Origin: Prinia subflava
Taxonomy: Eukaryota > Chordata > Aves > Passeriformes > Cisticolidae
NCBI RefSeq assembly: GCF_021018805.1
Contig: NC_086283.1
Coordinates: 54,564,312 to 54,628,311, forward strand
Direction of reading: 5' to 3'
DNA length: 64,000 nt
Made by a program: the position numbers and the translations under genes. Position 1 is the first letter of the stretch. Each line of letters begins with the position of its first letter. The notes under the pieces are model-generated. The model was given only the letters and a program-made list of their open reading frames with translations. It did no database searches and had not been told where the DNA came from. Shown here piece by piece: positions 51,495 to 64,000 of the stretch.

Positions 51495-51545
51495 ATGTTA
51501 AGTGATTTGCCCAAGTCAGAGAAATGTCAAGGTGAAGCCCAGTAG
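51495..51545 (-). mobile_element. Short MIR/L2-like core fragment
   Basis: aaatgttaagtgatttgccc followed by aagtcagagaaatg resembles the conserved core of old MIR/L2-type repeats read in reverse complement, as in the fragments near 15.86 and 25.1 kb. Only about 50 bp are recognisable, so the call is weak. Confidence 0.35.
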
Positions 51546-54110
51546 CTGGAACTTAGTAACTCAAACACACAACGTCTCTGCTGTTCCAATCCAGCCACAT
51601 TAGGTAAATCAGTTCCTGACTGAAATGCATCACTGCTGGGCATCCTTCTCAAGCAGACAAGCCCAAAAGGATAATGATGGGAATTACATTGTTCTTCCAG
51701 CCCCAGAGGCAGGGCTGTGCCACACTGGCAGAGCTGCTCTCCAAGGCTAGAATGACTCTGGTATTGCCAGCCTTGGTGTTGATGGAAGATGTTGGGCTCA
51801 GCAATTCCACTAGACAGGTCACACATTATGACCAAATTCACTTCCTGGTCCTAATGAGATACTTGAAAAGTCTGACACAGAGGCTGTCTTCTTTTCATAA
51901 AAAACATTTAAAGTATGCTCCATACATGAGGGTATGATAAGCACACAGGTATCTATGTGACTACATTAATTACATATTAATGCCTATATGTAATAGAGAT
52001 ATTCTACACATACATAAATGTTTTTGCACATGTATTTCATAGAACTACACATCATTCCTTTCTGTAATCATCACCTCAGTACATACTCACTTAGTGCTCA
52101 CCCAAAGAACGCTTGTGCCCATTCTTTTGAAAATTTCAGTGCTAAATTTAAGGTGTTTAAGGTACGACATTTTCAATGGTAATTAAGCTATTCCAGATAT
52201 TAAAGCCACTGATATCTGCTAAAACTATAAAATACTACGTCCCACAGAGCCTTTATACTGTTTAAACAGACCCTTTATCTAAGAAGAAGAGGTATAAATA
52301 TATATACCTAAGTTGAAGAGGTATAATATATATAAAAAGAGACACCCAACCACTAAGTGTACTGCACAGGATACTCTTCAGGGTACTGCTAGCAGCTTAA
52401 GCAATGCCACACAGTCTAGAGCTGCTTGTGGCATTGGTGAGTTGTGCAGAGAGGCTGCAACTGAGGAACAATGACAACAGAGAACCCTTTTAAAGTTTAA
52501 TAAAAATGTTCTGTGAAACAGTGTTTGCTTAGCATATAAGCACAAATGGGTCTATCTAAAGTAGCTATGCTACCCTATACCAGTAATAGAAGCCTAGTAA
52601 CATACAGCTGCAAACTGGCACAAGAACTATTTTCACCCTTTTTATAATCTGGGGAGTAAACTTTAGCTGTGAGTTCATCATAATTCCAATATAAAAGGGC
52701 TGGATAACAAAAGAACAGCATAGTTCGTGCAAATTCTGACTTAAGAGCTATTAAATAGACATAGGCATTGCCCCAGACAGCCAGTATATTACAGGACATT
52801 TTTTAATATACATACCTATTATAGTCTCATTTTCAAGGATGAAAACTGATAATATAAACAATTGTATGAAAAGGTATAATCTATTTGATTATTGAAACAG
52901 TTGACAAGTGCAGCCCTACAAGTCAGTTCAAAGACTACTGTAAGGGAAGCCTACTCAGAGGAAGTGGGTACATGCTGGCACATCATATGTGCCATATAAG
53001 CAAGACCCTTCTCAGCTGCTGCATCTCTAGCTCCCTTCAATCACTCACAAATAAGGTCCAGCTGACTACCAGCTGCAGTTACAACTGCAAGTTCTTTATA
53101 AAGACTTCTCTGTTATTAGCTCTGGGTAACTTAATCAGTCCTGGAGTTTTGTCTTCCCTCCTATCTCCACAAGCAGAGGTATGCTTGTGTTTACGGTAAG
53201 CTAAGAAAGACAGATGTGATACACCAGGCTTGAAAGACAAACAGGTCAGACCAAGTTACAACTCGGATCCACCTCTATCAAGTGAAAATGTCCTGTACAG
53301 TCAGACAGATGGAAGCTCCCTGTCTTCTGAGTGGACAAACAGTCAAATATTGTCTTGCAGGTAGCTGAGACATGGGGTCACCTGCAAGGAGATTTGGGAG
53401 GGAGGATATATGGGGACCCACAAGGTAGCAATGGCTGTAGGATATATATCAGAGATGGAGAAAATAGTTGGATGGTGCTAGCTGTCACAAAATTATGCAG
53501 AACTTTCAGTCATGCACTTCTATAATAACATCTTCTGAAGTGTTTCACAAGAAACCCGTGTTATGCAGAAACAGGTAAATGAGCACAAGCACAGACTATT
53601 TCCCAGGACAGCCTTGCTAAAGCAGTACTTACCAGTTTTCTTTGAATTAGAAAGCCTCAAATGGCATACAGTAATTAAGTCTTGTCATCCTGGGGTGAAG
53701 TATTAACCTTTTTTGCATATGCAATGCAACAGCAAGCTCAGAAACATCTTGTGTAGCCTGATTGCTAGTGTCCCTTGCTAAGCTCTAGGCCAAATCTACA
53801 TACCATAAAGGCCCCTTTCTCAACAGACAATTCAGCTGGAGGAGAAAGATGGCAGCAGAGCACATATTTGCTCCCAAGTTGCCTTATGACACCAGACCAA
53901 GAAGGGACTTCCTGACCTGTGAGGGGAATTCCTCTGACTAACCGTGAAGTTTCCATTCCATCAAGCTAACTCCCTCGTTCCAGCTCAGCAGGTGAGAATT
54001 TAAGGCAGTGGAACCATGAAAAGGAGATTGCGGACAGTGTCCTCTTGCCTGTCCTCCGGACCCTGGTTTGCCCTCTGAGAACACTCCCTCATGCTGGTGT
54101 TCCAAGAAGG

Positions 54111-54193
54111 AGATAAAAGGTCCCAAGAATGGCAGAAGATAAAAGGTCCCAAGAGGGACAGAAGATCCCAAAAGGGACAGAAGATCCCAAGTA
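54111..54193 (+). repeat. Small tandem array (agataaaaggtcccaag units)
   Basis: Two 26-bp units (54,111-54,136 and 54,137-54,162) start agataaaaggtcccaaga. A 19-bp third unit lacks seven internal bases (aaaaggt), and a partial fourth starts at 54,182. The stepwise loss suggests replication slippage. No coding frame is linked to it. Confidence 0.8.
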
Positions 54194-54463
54194 TCGTTTG
54201 TAGGGGTTTCTTTGTCAGCTTGGTTTTTTGGGGTTTATTTTTTAGTTTCACTGTATTAATGTAGAATTCTGAGAGAAGAATAAAAGGCACCTTGAGAAAT
54301 TATTTTTTAGACCAGATGTATGTTTTGACTTAAAAATCTTGAGGGTCCATTGCCACAATGTGCTACATCTCCCATCAGTACACCAGCCATCACTGTCATC
54401 TTCTAGCAGAGTTCATTGCATTTTAAAGATAGTCTTTTGAAGTTCATATTTCATCCCACTAGG

Positions 54464-54640
54464 ATCATAGAATCACAAAATGTGCTGAGGTGGAAGGGAC
54501 CCATCAGTACAATCAAGTCCAATTCCTGGCCCTGTGTAGGACACCACAAGAATAAATCACACCATGTGCCTGAAAGCGTTGTCCTAAAACCTTTTGAACT
54601 CAGATAGGCTTGATGCTGTGACCACTTCTCTGGGGAGCCA
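54464..54640 (-). mobile_element. CR1 LINE 3' tail, minus strand
   Basis: About 175 bp of CR1 3' end: atcatagaatcacaaaatgt, then gaggtggaagggacccatca, aattcctggccctgtgtagg, caccatgtgcctgaaagcgt and gatgctgtgaccacttctct, stopping after ggggagcc. This is the common avian form of heavily 5'-truncated CR1. It carries no complete coding part. Confidence 0.93.
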
Positions 54641-57600
54641 GGATATTGAGAAATAAGCCCTATTCTATAAAAGAATTGGGCCTAAGTATGTATAAACCTC
54701 ACTATTTTGCAAATCCTGTTTGTTCATGCAAATTCTGACTCTCAGAGACAACAAGAGAATTGTATCCATGTTACAATCCTCAGAACTAAAAAATCCAAAA
54801 TGCTCAGCTTTGGTCTGTCCATGAAAACACTTGAACCTTTGCTGGATTCTGCACTCCAGAATGACTTAAAACTGTCTTGATCAAGCTGATTAAGAGACCT
54901 CATTCATGTCCAAACCCTTATCTTAAAACACAGGAGCCAGGTGTTCTTCCTATCAACCCCAGAAGAGGCTGAGTCTGACACATGTCAGTGCACATCTACT
55001 CCACTCATGGGTCAGGCTGATGTAAAAAAATAATAGCCACCACTTTCTTCACTTTCTTTTTCAGCACAGCTGCAAGTGATATGAGTTTTACACTGGATAT
55101 GGGATAATCTTCATTAAGTCTTCATCTCTTTTCTTGAAGTACTACAGGTCTTTATTTTACAGGAAAGCATCCTGAGTGGTACTTCAGCCTAGAGGGTTGA
55201 ATTTTCAAAACCACTGAAATTGCATAAGTGACCAGCAAATCACTGATGTGGGTGGGGGGCATGCATGAACACATGCAAGAAAAAATGAGCCTACATGGAT
55301 AGGAAACTGGGACACCCACCTGAAGGGTGGTGAGTTGTCCATTTTGGTCACTAAATGAAGTATAGAAGCAATCACACAAGCAGGAACAAGAACACAGGTC
55401 TTCTCACCTGTCATGAAAAAAACCCCACCAAAATTTTATACATTGAAAAAATCACCAACAAGGAAAAGCATAGGCAGTAGCCAAGTAATTGTACTATTGC
55501 CTTACAGCAAGAAACAAATATGGATCTGAACAGAGGAGACAGGTAACTGAATTAATTTGTATCAGAAGCCAGCAATCCACTTGCAGTCTAGAGAAAGCAG
55601 GTTTAACACCAGTGTCTGGATTCCACTTGGAGGCCCAAATATCTGCTCTTCACCAAAGTCCCCTGACCACAACTGTGACAATCTTTCATACAACTGCTTT
55701 CCCTCCAAAAGAGCTTCCTTCCCCTCGATTTAACTGGTCAACATAAGCCAAATAAACTCACTATAATCAACCACGCTGGTACTTCCTGGATAGCTTCTGA
55801 TGTTTTTGTCTGTTGAAACTCCTCTGACCTTGGGGGTGTATCCCATGGATCCTGCTTTAATCCACCCCTATGTTTTTCCATAATAAGGTTCATATACCCC
55901 CACACAACAAACACAAGCACACATACAGACATTGTTTTAAATAATTAGTAGTTTTCCCTTAAGGGTAAAAATGTTCTGTAATAGTATTTCTTTTTGTTAT
56001 GAAATAATGTAAATTATCTTGGTGTGGTAATATTTTGTAATATGTCTGTGTTATGCAATTAAGGCTGTAGGATTCAGATGACTTACATGCACCTGGAGAT
56101 ACTGACAGATAATGGAGACTTGGAGCTGTTGAAAGGCACTTATCCTTGTGCTTTTACAGATACACACAGATAAACACACAAAACAACATACCCATCATCA
56201 GTCTACATCCTTTTACAAAAAACACTAGATACAATAAAGTCTGTGTAGTTTAATTTTTGCTTATTTCCTGTTCTCTTCAAATGATGACCCCTTTTTAAAC
56301 CTTAAAACACAATATTTGTACCTCTTTTTTAGGGAGGTAAATCTCCTGCCTTCTATTCTGCTAAGACATATAAATCTTGTTGACTTCAGCTAGGCTAGGG
56401 CAATTCAATAGCCTCAACTTCGATTTTGATTATTTTCCTCAGCTTTCATATCAGCTTGAAGAGAAAAATGTAGAAACTTTCCAAATATTCATGTTCGCAA
56501 AGCAAATGGTGCCGTCAAGAACATAATTGTTTGTTTGTTTGTTTACTGACTTCTTTCTGCTAAGATCATCATCGGGTTAAGATGATCTGAATGACAATAT
56601 TCCCATGCAAAAGCAGTTTCATACTTCATCTTCCCCTTTTCTTTAATTCCAGCAAAGACAGTGGCTGACTGCATAACCAAAAGTTTATCTCAAAATCATC
56701 ACAGGCCATGTGGTTGTGCCTAGGGAAGTTAACCCTCAGTGGAATTAAGCATCAGTCTGCTTGTTGCCTTAGCACAAGCATCACAGTTAATCACATGCCT
56801 GTTGGCAGCATCAGGCATTTTTTCACACTTTCCATCATCCCACGGATTCTCTCATCTCAGGATTGTGGGATAGCAAATCTGTGTAGGAAAGGTAAGCTTT
56901 TAATACTCATCAAAGAGTTGGTGTGAAAAAGGAATTAATTTGTTACTGCAGGGAAAGACAACGGAAATATTCGTGTTTGGAGGACAAGCAAGATGATAAG
57001 AAGGTTCAGGATCAGTCTTAGAATAATACTGAGACAATGATAACTGTGGTCAAAAAATGTCAAGCATGTGCAAGATTAAAAGGTAGAGAAAGGTTTTCTT
57101 AGAACAAAATTTTACTAGTTCACCACTCTAAAAAGAAATTAGCCTGTTTCCATGTAGTTTCCATTCCCACCCTAACTTACAGTCTGTCCCACCCAGTTGT
57201 AGGGTTCTGTGCAGGGCCAGACCCAGGTCAGGCCACAGTGTGGTTCCACAATATAAGCAAACACAGGTGTGTGTGGCACCAATTACTGCACAGTTATAAA
57301 TCTGAAACACAGAGCAACAAAATGATACCAGAGTTTCTATATATATACCTTACCAGATATGACCATTCCTTGGAACGGTCTGTAATCTACAGCACTTCCA
57401 TGACCCTAGCACACTTTGCTGATGTCATGCATGTACAATCTACCTGCCCTTGTAGCAAGCAGCATCAGGCTCCTGTGGGTAGGATCTCATACTGCACTGT
57501 GCACTCCGTGCTTGGCTCACTCATGAGATGTATCTGAAAGCTGAAGCCATAGGTCAGGGCAGAGTTCAAGGTCTTCAGTACAGCCCCTACACAGGAAGTA

Positions 57601-60600
57601 GGTGTATTCTTGAGTGCACTACAACAGAACATGTATCAGAGGCTTTTCTCCCACCTTTCCTTTACAAGACAGCCTGCACGCTCTAGAGATTTTCTCCAGG
57701 AGTAATTCCAACAGGAGTACTGCCAAAATTTCTGATGATGTATCTACAGAGAGAGCTTTTCCAACTGAACATTGCAAGTGAAGTTCAGGGGCCTTGAAGA
57801 AAGGTCTGCTATGGAGCATATGCTGAACTCTCACAAAATATACCACACAGCATGGTAACCATACCGTAAGCATGTAACTTATTTGTAAATGAGAACCAAA
57901 CTATGGTGCCTCCTCAGGAAAGGGAGTTGATGCCTTCAGCAGTGATGATGCACAATTCCATCTATCTGAGCACCTCAGATAGGAAGTGAGCACACACAGC
58001 ACTTAATCAGTAAGATAAAGTATTGATCTGGAGAATTACTGATATTGCCAATCTCCAAAAGAGATTAATACTTCACAGGATTTAATTCCAAGGAGCTGTA
58101 CCTCAGATACAAATACTGCCAGCCAAAATATTTTACACTGAGATCACTAAAATGAAATACCTTCCTTAGAGAGCTGGTTTTAGTTTTCTGCATCCATCCT
58201 TTTAGAATACATTCATGTGATATAGAGATAACAGATACCACATTCTTTTACCTGAACCCTTATATTTCATCCTTATGCTTAGAGTTATGCCAAAATCATC
58301 TAATACTGAAAATACTTCTGAAAACACTGTATTGTCAGTCTCTTGTAATGTCAATCACCTGTAGGTGCACAGGGAATCCAAAAGTCTTACTCCTTTCCCA
58401 TTCAGTAAGTTTGTCAAACCACATTTTTAATACAAGAAATGTATTAAATTACAAGGCAAACATAAGAGATGTATTTGACTCAGAGGCATTACCAATGCTT
58501 TTTTCTTCTGCATGAATAACTGTCGCTCTCATTTTCATTTTGGTAATTACAGAAAATGGGCTGATTTTAAATGTCTGTTCCAGCAGACCCGAAGATGTTG
58601 ATTTCAGACTGATTCAGACTTTAAAGTCTAATGCATGCAGTTGATCCACAACATTAACTGGAGTGTAGGTTTCATCAATTTGGTAGAGTGTCTTTTATAA
58701 CAAGAGATGGTAATTTTTTGATATGTAGAGCATTAAATGGACTCTGTCATAAAACCACTTTAAATGCCTCCTTTAAAAAAACCTCACCAACCAACCAAAA
58801 ACAAATCCACCAGAAAACTACGAAAATTGCTCCCCCCACAGTGTTCAGATACTTTAACCCAAAGAAATTGCTGACAGATTTGTTTTCAGCACAGCAGAGT
58901 AAAGAGCTGACAGCGTATTTTTTTTTCTGGAAATGGTAACTTAGGTCTATTTTTAGGTCTTCTTTCCTTTTTTTAAAGTGCACAAAAATAGCAATGGGCT
59001 TAAAAATCACCATCTGCTTCTAGAAATGAAATAATTCTCTGAAGAATAGATAATAGGCATAAAAAGCCTACTCCCAACTCTCAGATCTTTCACAACAAGA
59101 CTGAAAGTCACATTGACTTGTAAACATTTTTTATTTCATGAAAAAATACTGCAGGGTCACAACACCCCTGTAGGTGTTCAATATACCTATTTAGCAGTTA
59201 TCCCCAGCATAAACTGTTTACATTCTAGTCACGAATGACTGACTAGCAAGTGCTATTGCTACTGCTTTTATGAGTTAAAATAAAACTGCTGATATTTACA
59301 GCACAATAAAGACTCCCTCCATTTCTTTTTTTAACTTTGATTTAGTTAAGATGGGAAGATTCTAATTTACACGGACTCTTTTTTTTTTTTTTTTTAATGC
59401 TCATTAGAGCTATTCTGCAATTAGCATGTTAGCATCCTTTGCAAATGCATGTAAGGAAATCTGAGCTTGTTTGCATCCAGCTAGTTTGGATCCTGCTAAC
59501 AATGAATTGTTATGTCAATTCAAGATGGCCCAGAACCTGGACACTTGCTTGCTGGCTGAGGCCTGTCAGCATTTGGGCCTCCGACAGCTCAGATGACTGC
59601 TCAACAAGACAAAACCTGGTCTCTGTCTCCTATACTCTACCATCATCATCATCATCATCAATCTATCGTCAGTAGCCTTAGAAAATAACGTGGTAACATT
59701 GCTATTAGTCAGTCCTCACCCTTGTATCTTCTGAACCTTAGACAATGTTAACTGTGCTTGAAAAATGTGGAAAAGGAGGATCTATAAGTTTTCTATGAAA
59801 AGTGGTTTGATGAAAGAAAAAAGGCTCACACTAAAGTCCCTGTTCCACTTACTTTCTGAATTAAAACTCCCACAACTTGGTCATCACACTTTCTGTGAGG
59901 GCTCCAGACACAAACATCACATATCCAAAATTAGATGGCACATATCCCCTCTCCTCAGCAGGGAATATTGGGGAAGTGGGAGTAGGGATTGTATGACAGA
60001 AGGGTCAGAAGGTGGCAAAGGCCAAAGAGCAGGAGAAAACTACTTTCACTAGTATGTGTGCTGGTGAGACAGTGTTCCCTAGTTCTGTGATATCAGTAAA
60101 GATGATAAATTTTCAACTGCAGTAATTTCAGTTTAAAACATTTCCATGTTTGAACCACAGAAGACCATTTATCTTTTTAGTATCATTTTCAAGAAAGGTA
60201 GTTTGGTTTGGTTTTTTTCCCTATGATATTCTGTTAATAAAACAATGTCTTTTTCAGAGAATAAGACTAAATTTTCTAAAATAGAAAATAAGACATTGCA
60301 AGATGCTTTAAATGACACATACGATGAGTGTCAAACAAGTTTACAAAATGAAGACATTTTGGAAGTAGTAGTATTTAACAAGTACCATTTTTAACAGGTT
60401 TGTCTCATTCTAGTTATTTAAAATTAAAGTTCACAACAGCAACAGTTAAAAAAGATGATGTCTATTATTCATATTATACTTTTTGGGTTAGAATTTTTGT
60501 GAAATGAGTCGTCTAACATTTAAAAGGTCTGCTAGTGACCACTGTAGCAACAGTATTTAGGCTAACATTTTGACAAAAAGGGAGCAGAAAAATCATGGAG

Positions 60601-63600
60601 AAACATATGCTTTGTTGGTATATCCTGCTTTGGCAGGAACAGGAATTCTTCAAAGTAATGTGCAAGAATCATCTATTTCTAGTAAACAATTAAGAAACAT
60701 TTTATTTGTGAGGGAAATTGGTTCTTATTTTTTTCTGAGTCAGTAGTCAGTAACTAAAGAAAGGAACTTTTCCAAGAGAGGGAAGAAAAAAATAATTAAG
60801 GCATGCAGGTTGAAAACTTTAGTGTACCTTGGACATTTTCAAAGGGGACTCTCTTTACCAAAGAACAGTTGCAGAAAAAAAAGAAGGAACAGATTATGAA
60901 TAGCCAAGATTCCTAGTGATCTCACTGGGAATTACACATTTATTTGGAAAGCACTAAAGGAGTAAGATTACAGAAGCAAGACCTGATCCAAATTCCATTA
61001 TGTAAATGGAAAAAGAAAACTTTGTTGTCTTAAAAGGAAATTGAATTTAGCCTGTAGTTCCCAGTTAATGAGATACAAGTAAATGTTGAGAATTGCAGGG
61101 GAAGTGATAAAGAAGAGATGCCATTTTGGGTTGGGTTAGTTATTTTCATATTAAATACTTATTTAGGTTGCAATTTACTCAGGATTTATCATACTAAGAC
61201 TCTTCCTCGTACTGACTACATCTATCTAAAGTGCCATTCATACAATGCAAATGGGGCATATCACAGATTCTAAATGTTTCATTAGAATCTATGGGTGAGC
61301 AAAGAAAGCTATTTAGCCTGCATAGGATCCATTGCTTATTCCAGACAATTTATTCCTTTCCTCAACAGCATACAGTTATTGCTGGTTCTAATGGTATTAC
61401 CTGGTTTGAAACAAACACTTCACAAATTCCCTTTTTCTTTTACAGTTGGGACACTTTTGTGATTTGTTTGATTCCACTAAAGTTCCTTTTGTTAGTGCAC
61501 AGAATCACCTAAATGCATGCCAAGGCTGCAAGATGATCTCACAAACAGGTTCTCCCACTAGTGCTAAGTAACACTTAGCCCAACTGGGCTTGTACTCTGC
61601 ACACACATCCTAGAATCTGAACCCAATTCCAGGATAAAGGATTAACCTTTTATGCTGCAAAGTTCTCAAAACTCTCAGCTTTTGCTGGACCCACAATAAG
61701 TTCAAGGCTCTCAGCAACTGAGTCTGCACAGCAGGACTGTTCTGGCAGCATATCACAGGCATGAGACTTTTTGTTTCTTCTCTGAAGTTATAGGTACACA
61801 TAGAGGACTACAAATAATGTGAATTTCAAGAGAGAAACAGATCCATTTTGATCTATTTTTCTTTAAAATTAATAAATTCAGGCCATGTATAAACCATCCA
61901 GTCATATCCTGAAAAAGTTTAAACAGTGAAACCACAAGGGAAAATAAACTAACATCTCTTCCCTTTTTATCTTAAAAGTGTCTGAAATGAATTGGTTGCT
62001 AAAGAAACCTGATATAATTGTGACAGAGTGTTTTGAAACCCTTAGTGGAGTTCATCTGAAACCTCAGCATAACAAGTGGCCTCTTATCTGCGTACTATTC
62101 CAGGAAGAAATGCATGGCATTTCGTCATCACAGCTGAAAGAGTAGCTGGCTCTGCACGTAGGCTAGGCGAGAACAAGAGCCCTCAGCTATAATGAGGGCA
62201 TGCTGGTAGCTAATGCTTAGTCAGAGGCCATTTCCTTTAGCCTTTGCTACTGCTTGCAGGAGCTGGAATGCAGGAAAAGGCAAAAACTAAAGTGAACATA
62301 TTGAAGGTCAATGTTTACCTTCTGTACCTTTTCTCAGTGTAGATTAATTGTGAAGACATGGCACACATGCATTAATGTGATGACATCCTAAACCATCCCC
62401 CCTATTACAAGGACTTTATGTAGCTTTATTTAATGTGGCAGTTCATGAGCAGAATTTCTTAAAGGAGAGAGAATCATTAAAAAGCAGATGTCTCTTTTTT
62501 TTTGGTCTGACATTTAAAGGCAAATTACTAAGTAGGAGTTTAATATAGATATTTCCTTGTGAACACTGATCTTGAATTTCCAAGCAGGCAAACTAACTTT
62601 CTCCTTAATAAAGCTGTTGAAACACACATAACTTGTAGTAATTACTTCAAAACCAGGGATGAATCTTCATATGTGCAGGAATATGGTAAGGAACATTTCT
62701 TTTTATAGGCTTTTCCTCTTCTGTACATCCTGAATATGATAATATGAGTGATGTACTGTCATTATGATTTTTAACATAGGAATCTGCATAATTTGAAAAT
62801 GGAATGATTAATCAATAGAATATGAAAATTTTAAATATGAATATGTGAATATGAATGTGAATACACATTAATATGTGTAGCAATGTTCAGGCTGTAAGTC
62901 TGCAAGACACTTCATTTGGGACCGTATTTTGCTTTCTTACTCTGCCTGCAGAAACATCAGCAATTATTGTGAATTTAATGAGCTATCACTATGCTGATTT
63001 AAGGATACAACTGTATGTACTGTACTACTGAACACACTGGACTGAGTCATTTTATATACATGCAGTTGCTGGTCTAAATAAGGGCTAGATTTGACTTGTT
63101 CTGTTTAACTCACTGGCTTAACTGAAAATAGTTGGCACAGATTTTTCTCAGGAAATTCAAACTTACACAAGCAAAGGAAAAACATTGCAAATGAGATGCT
63201 GCTGTGTGCAAAAATTCATCTTGGGTAAAACTTTAAACCCTAGAAATAAATCTTGTTCTCAGTTCTCACAAACAGGCTTTTCTATTCAATTCTGAAGGTT
63301 TAAAGCAGTTGTTAATCAAATACTGTACACAGTACTAAGCAGGAAAGTGTTCAGTTATTTCTGAAACACGTTATTTTGAGGCTATGTTTGAATCTTCCAT
63401 ATTTATGTGATGAGAGTTATGTCACAAAGTTAATCATTCCCAGGATGCTAGCATTCGGGGTAATGAAAAACTTCTTGTGCAAGCAGTCATTAATCAGTGA
63501 GTCTAACATTGCATAATGCTTTCTGAAGCATGTGTTATGTGATCAGAGTACAAGGCTGCATAATACAGCAAAGTGTTTATGCCATATGCTGACCTTTTCT

Positions 63601-64000
63601 AAAGCAGAAACGGAGCCATGTGATGTGCCGCTCCTGCCAGCTTTTGCTTATTGCCAATAATTAAGTTTGATGATATGAAGAAACACAAACTTGTATTGCT
63701 TTAGAGTTCTAAAAGGAAGAAGCTTTGAAGTTTTTGGCACTGTAAAGCACAAAGATAGCCAACTTGGCTTGGATACACTACCGTTGTCCATTATAGGCAC
63801 CGCCCATCAAAACTGGAATCAAGTGCCCTGCTCAAGTGGTTACTGGCATTTGTGTAAAGGAAAACATGTGCAACGTTACAGGACTGCTGTATTAACCAGA
63901 AGAGCATAAAGGTCACAGGAGCAAAGCAGCTAAAAGCATGCTTCGTACCTCAGATCTCAGAACATCATTATTACATTTGAAGTTCTTGTGCAATAGTGCT
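54641..64000. other. Gene-poor AT-rich stretch
   Basis: No gene is recognised in these 9 kb. Simple repeats seen are (TTTG)n at about 56,528-56,545, a 17-base T-run near 59,379 and (CAT)n at 59,641-59,660. An AT-rich patch with repeated gaatatg words is at 62,820-62,870. Open frames are all under 100 codons and none is recognised. Parts of this stretch, for example 62-63.7 kb, have a uniform, unique, AT-rich look, but conservation cannot be judged from one sequence. Confidence 0.6.
59641..59660 (+). repeat. (CAT)n microsatellite
   Basis: Six to seven copies of CAT/ATC in an uninterrupted run. Short and ordinary. Confidence 0.9.

Larger units (their letters stand above)
49197..54463. other. 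Gene-poor AT-rich stretch
   Basis: No gene is recognised. There is a short ancient repeat core at 51,495-51,545, a two-copy AT-rich tandem repeat near 52,286-52,335 (gaagaggtata units 29 bp apart), and a small tandem array at 54,111-54,193. The sequence at about 53,940-54,300 is a mixed GC and repeat-rich segment that might be an old LTR, but no clear ends are seen. Confidence 0.55.

Noticed and set aside
53940..54300. Possible old LTR around the small tandem array
   Set aside because: No TG...CA ends, target duplication or clear second copy could be found by eye.

Overview
The window looks like vertebrate nuclear DNA, most probably from a bird. It is AT-rich and CpG-poor apart from one island. 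It carries four fragments of CR1 LINEs, including the typical avian CR1 3' end (atcatagaatcacagaatg on the minus strand), one solo LTR, and short A-rich tracts running into C-runs (aaaaaccccaaacc), which are common in bird introns and intergenic DNA. No bacterial, phage or plasmid features are present: no operons, dense coding, rRNA, tRNA or CRISPR arrays. No complete protein-coding gene can be recognised. The longest open frames (about 140-190 codons) are what AT-rich non-coding DNA of this length gives by chance, and none resembles a protein I know.

Layout. 1-10.2 kb: single-copy AT-rich DNA with a few short, splice-flanked open segments, mostly on the minus strand. They could be exons of a gene running leftward from the CpG island, but they are unproven. 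10.24-10.66 kb: a GC-rich CpG island with a triple GC-box array, flanked by a G-rich purine run (10.75-10.80 kb) and by a TATA-like box at 11,115. This is the only convincing promoter-like region. 11.1-37.5 kb: gene-poor DNA with ancient SINE/LINE debris at 15.86 and 25.07 kb, an (AAT)n microsatellite at 25.27 kb and a 39-bp perfect tandem duplication at 36.1 kb. 37.5-49.2 kb: the repeat-rich part. It has a plus-strand CR1 (37.6-38.1 kb), a plus-strand CR1 headed by a (GGGGA)n tract (44.66-45.08 kb), a longer minus-strand CR1 with reverse-transcriptase remnants (47.63-48.50 kb), and a solo retroviral LTR (48.78-49.19 kb). 49.2-64 kb: gene-poor DNA with a short CR1 tail at 54.46 kb, a small tandem array at 54.1 kb and minor microsatellites.

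No undescribed biological system was found. The most useful follow-ups are the CpG-island promoter and the candidate exon chain to its left. All calls rest on reading the sequence by eye; no homology search, CpG count or alignment was run.
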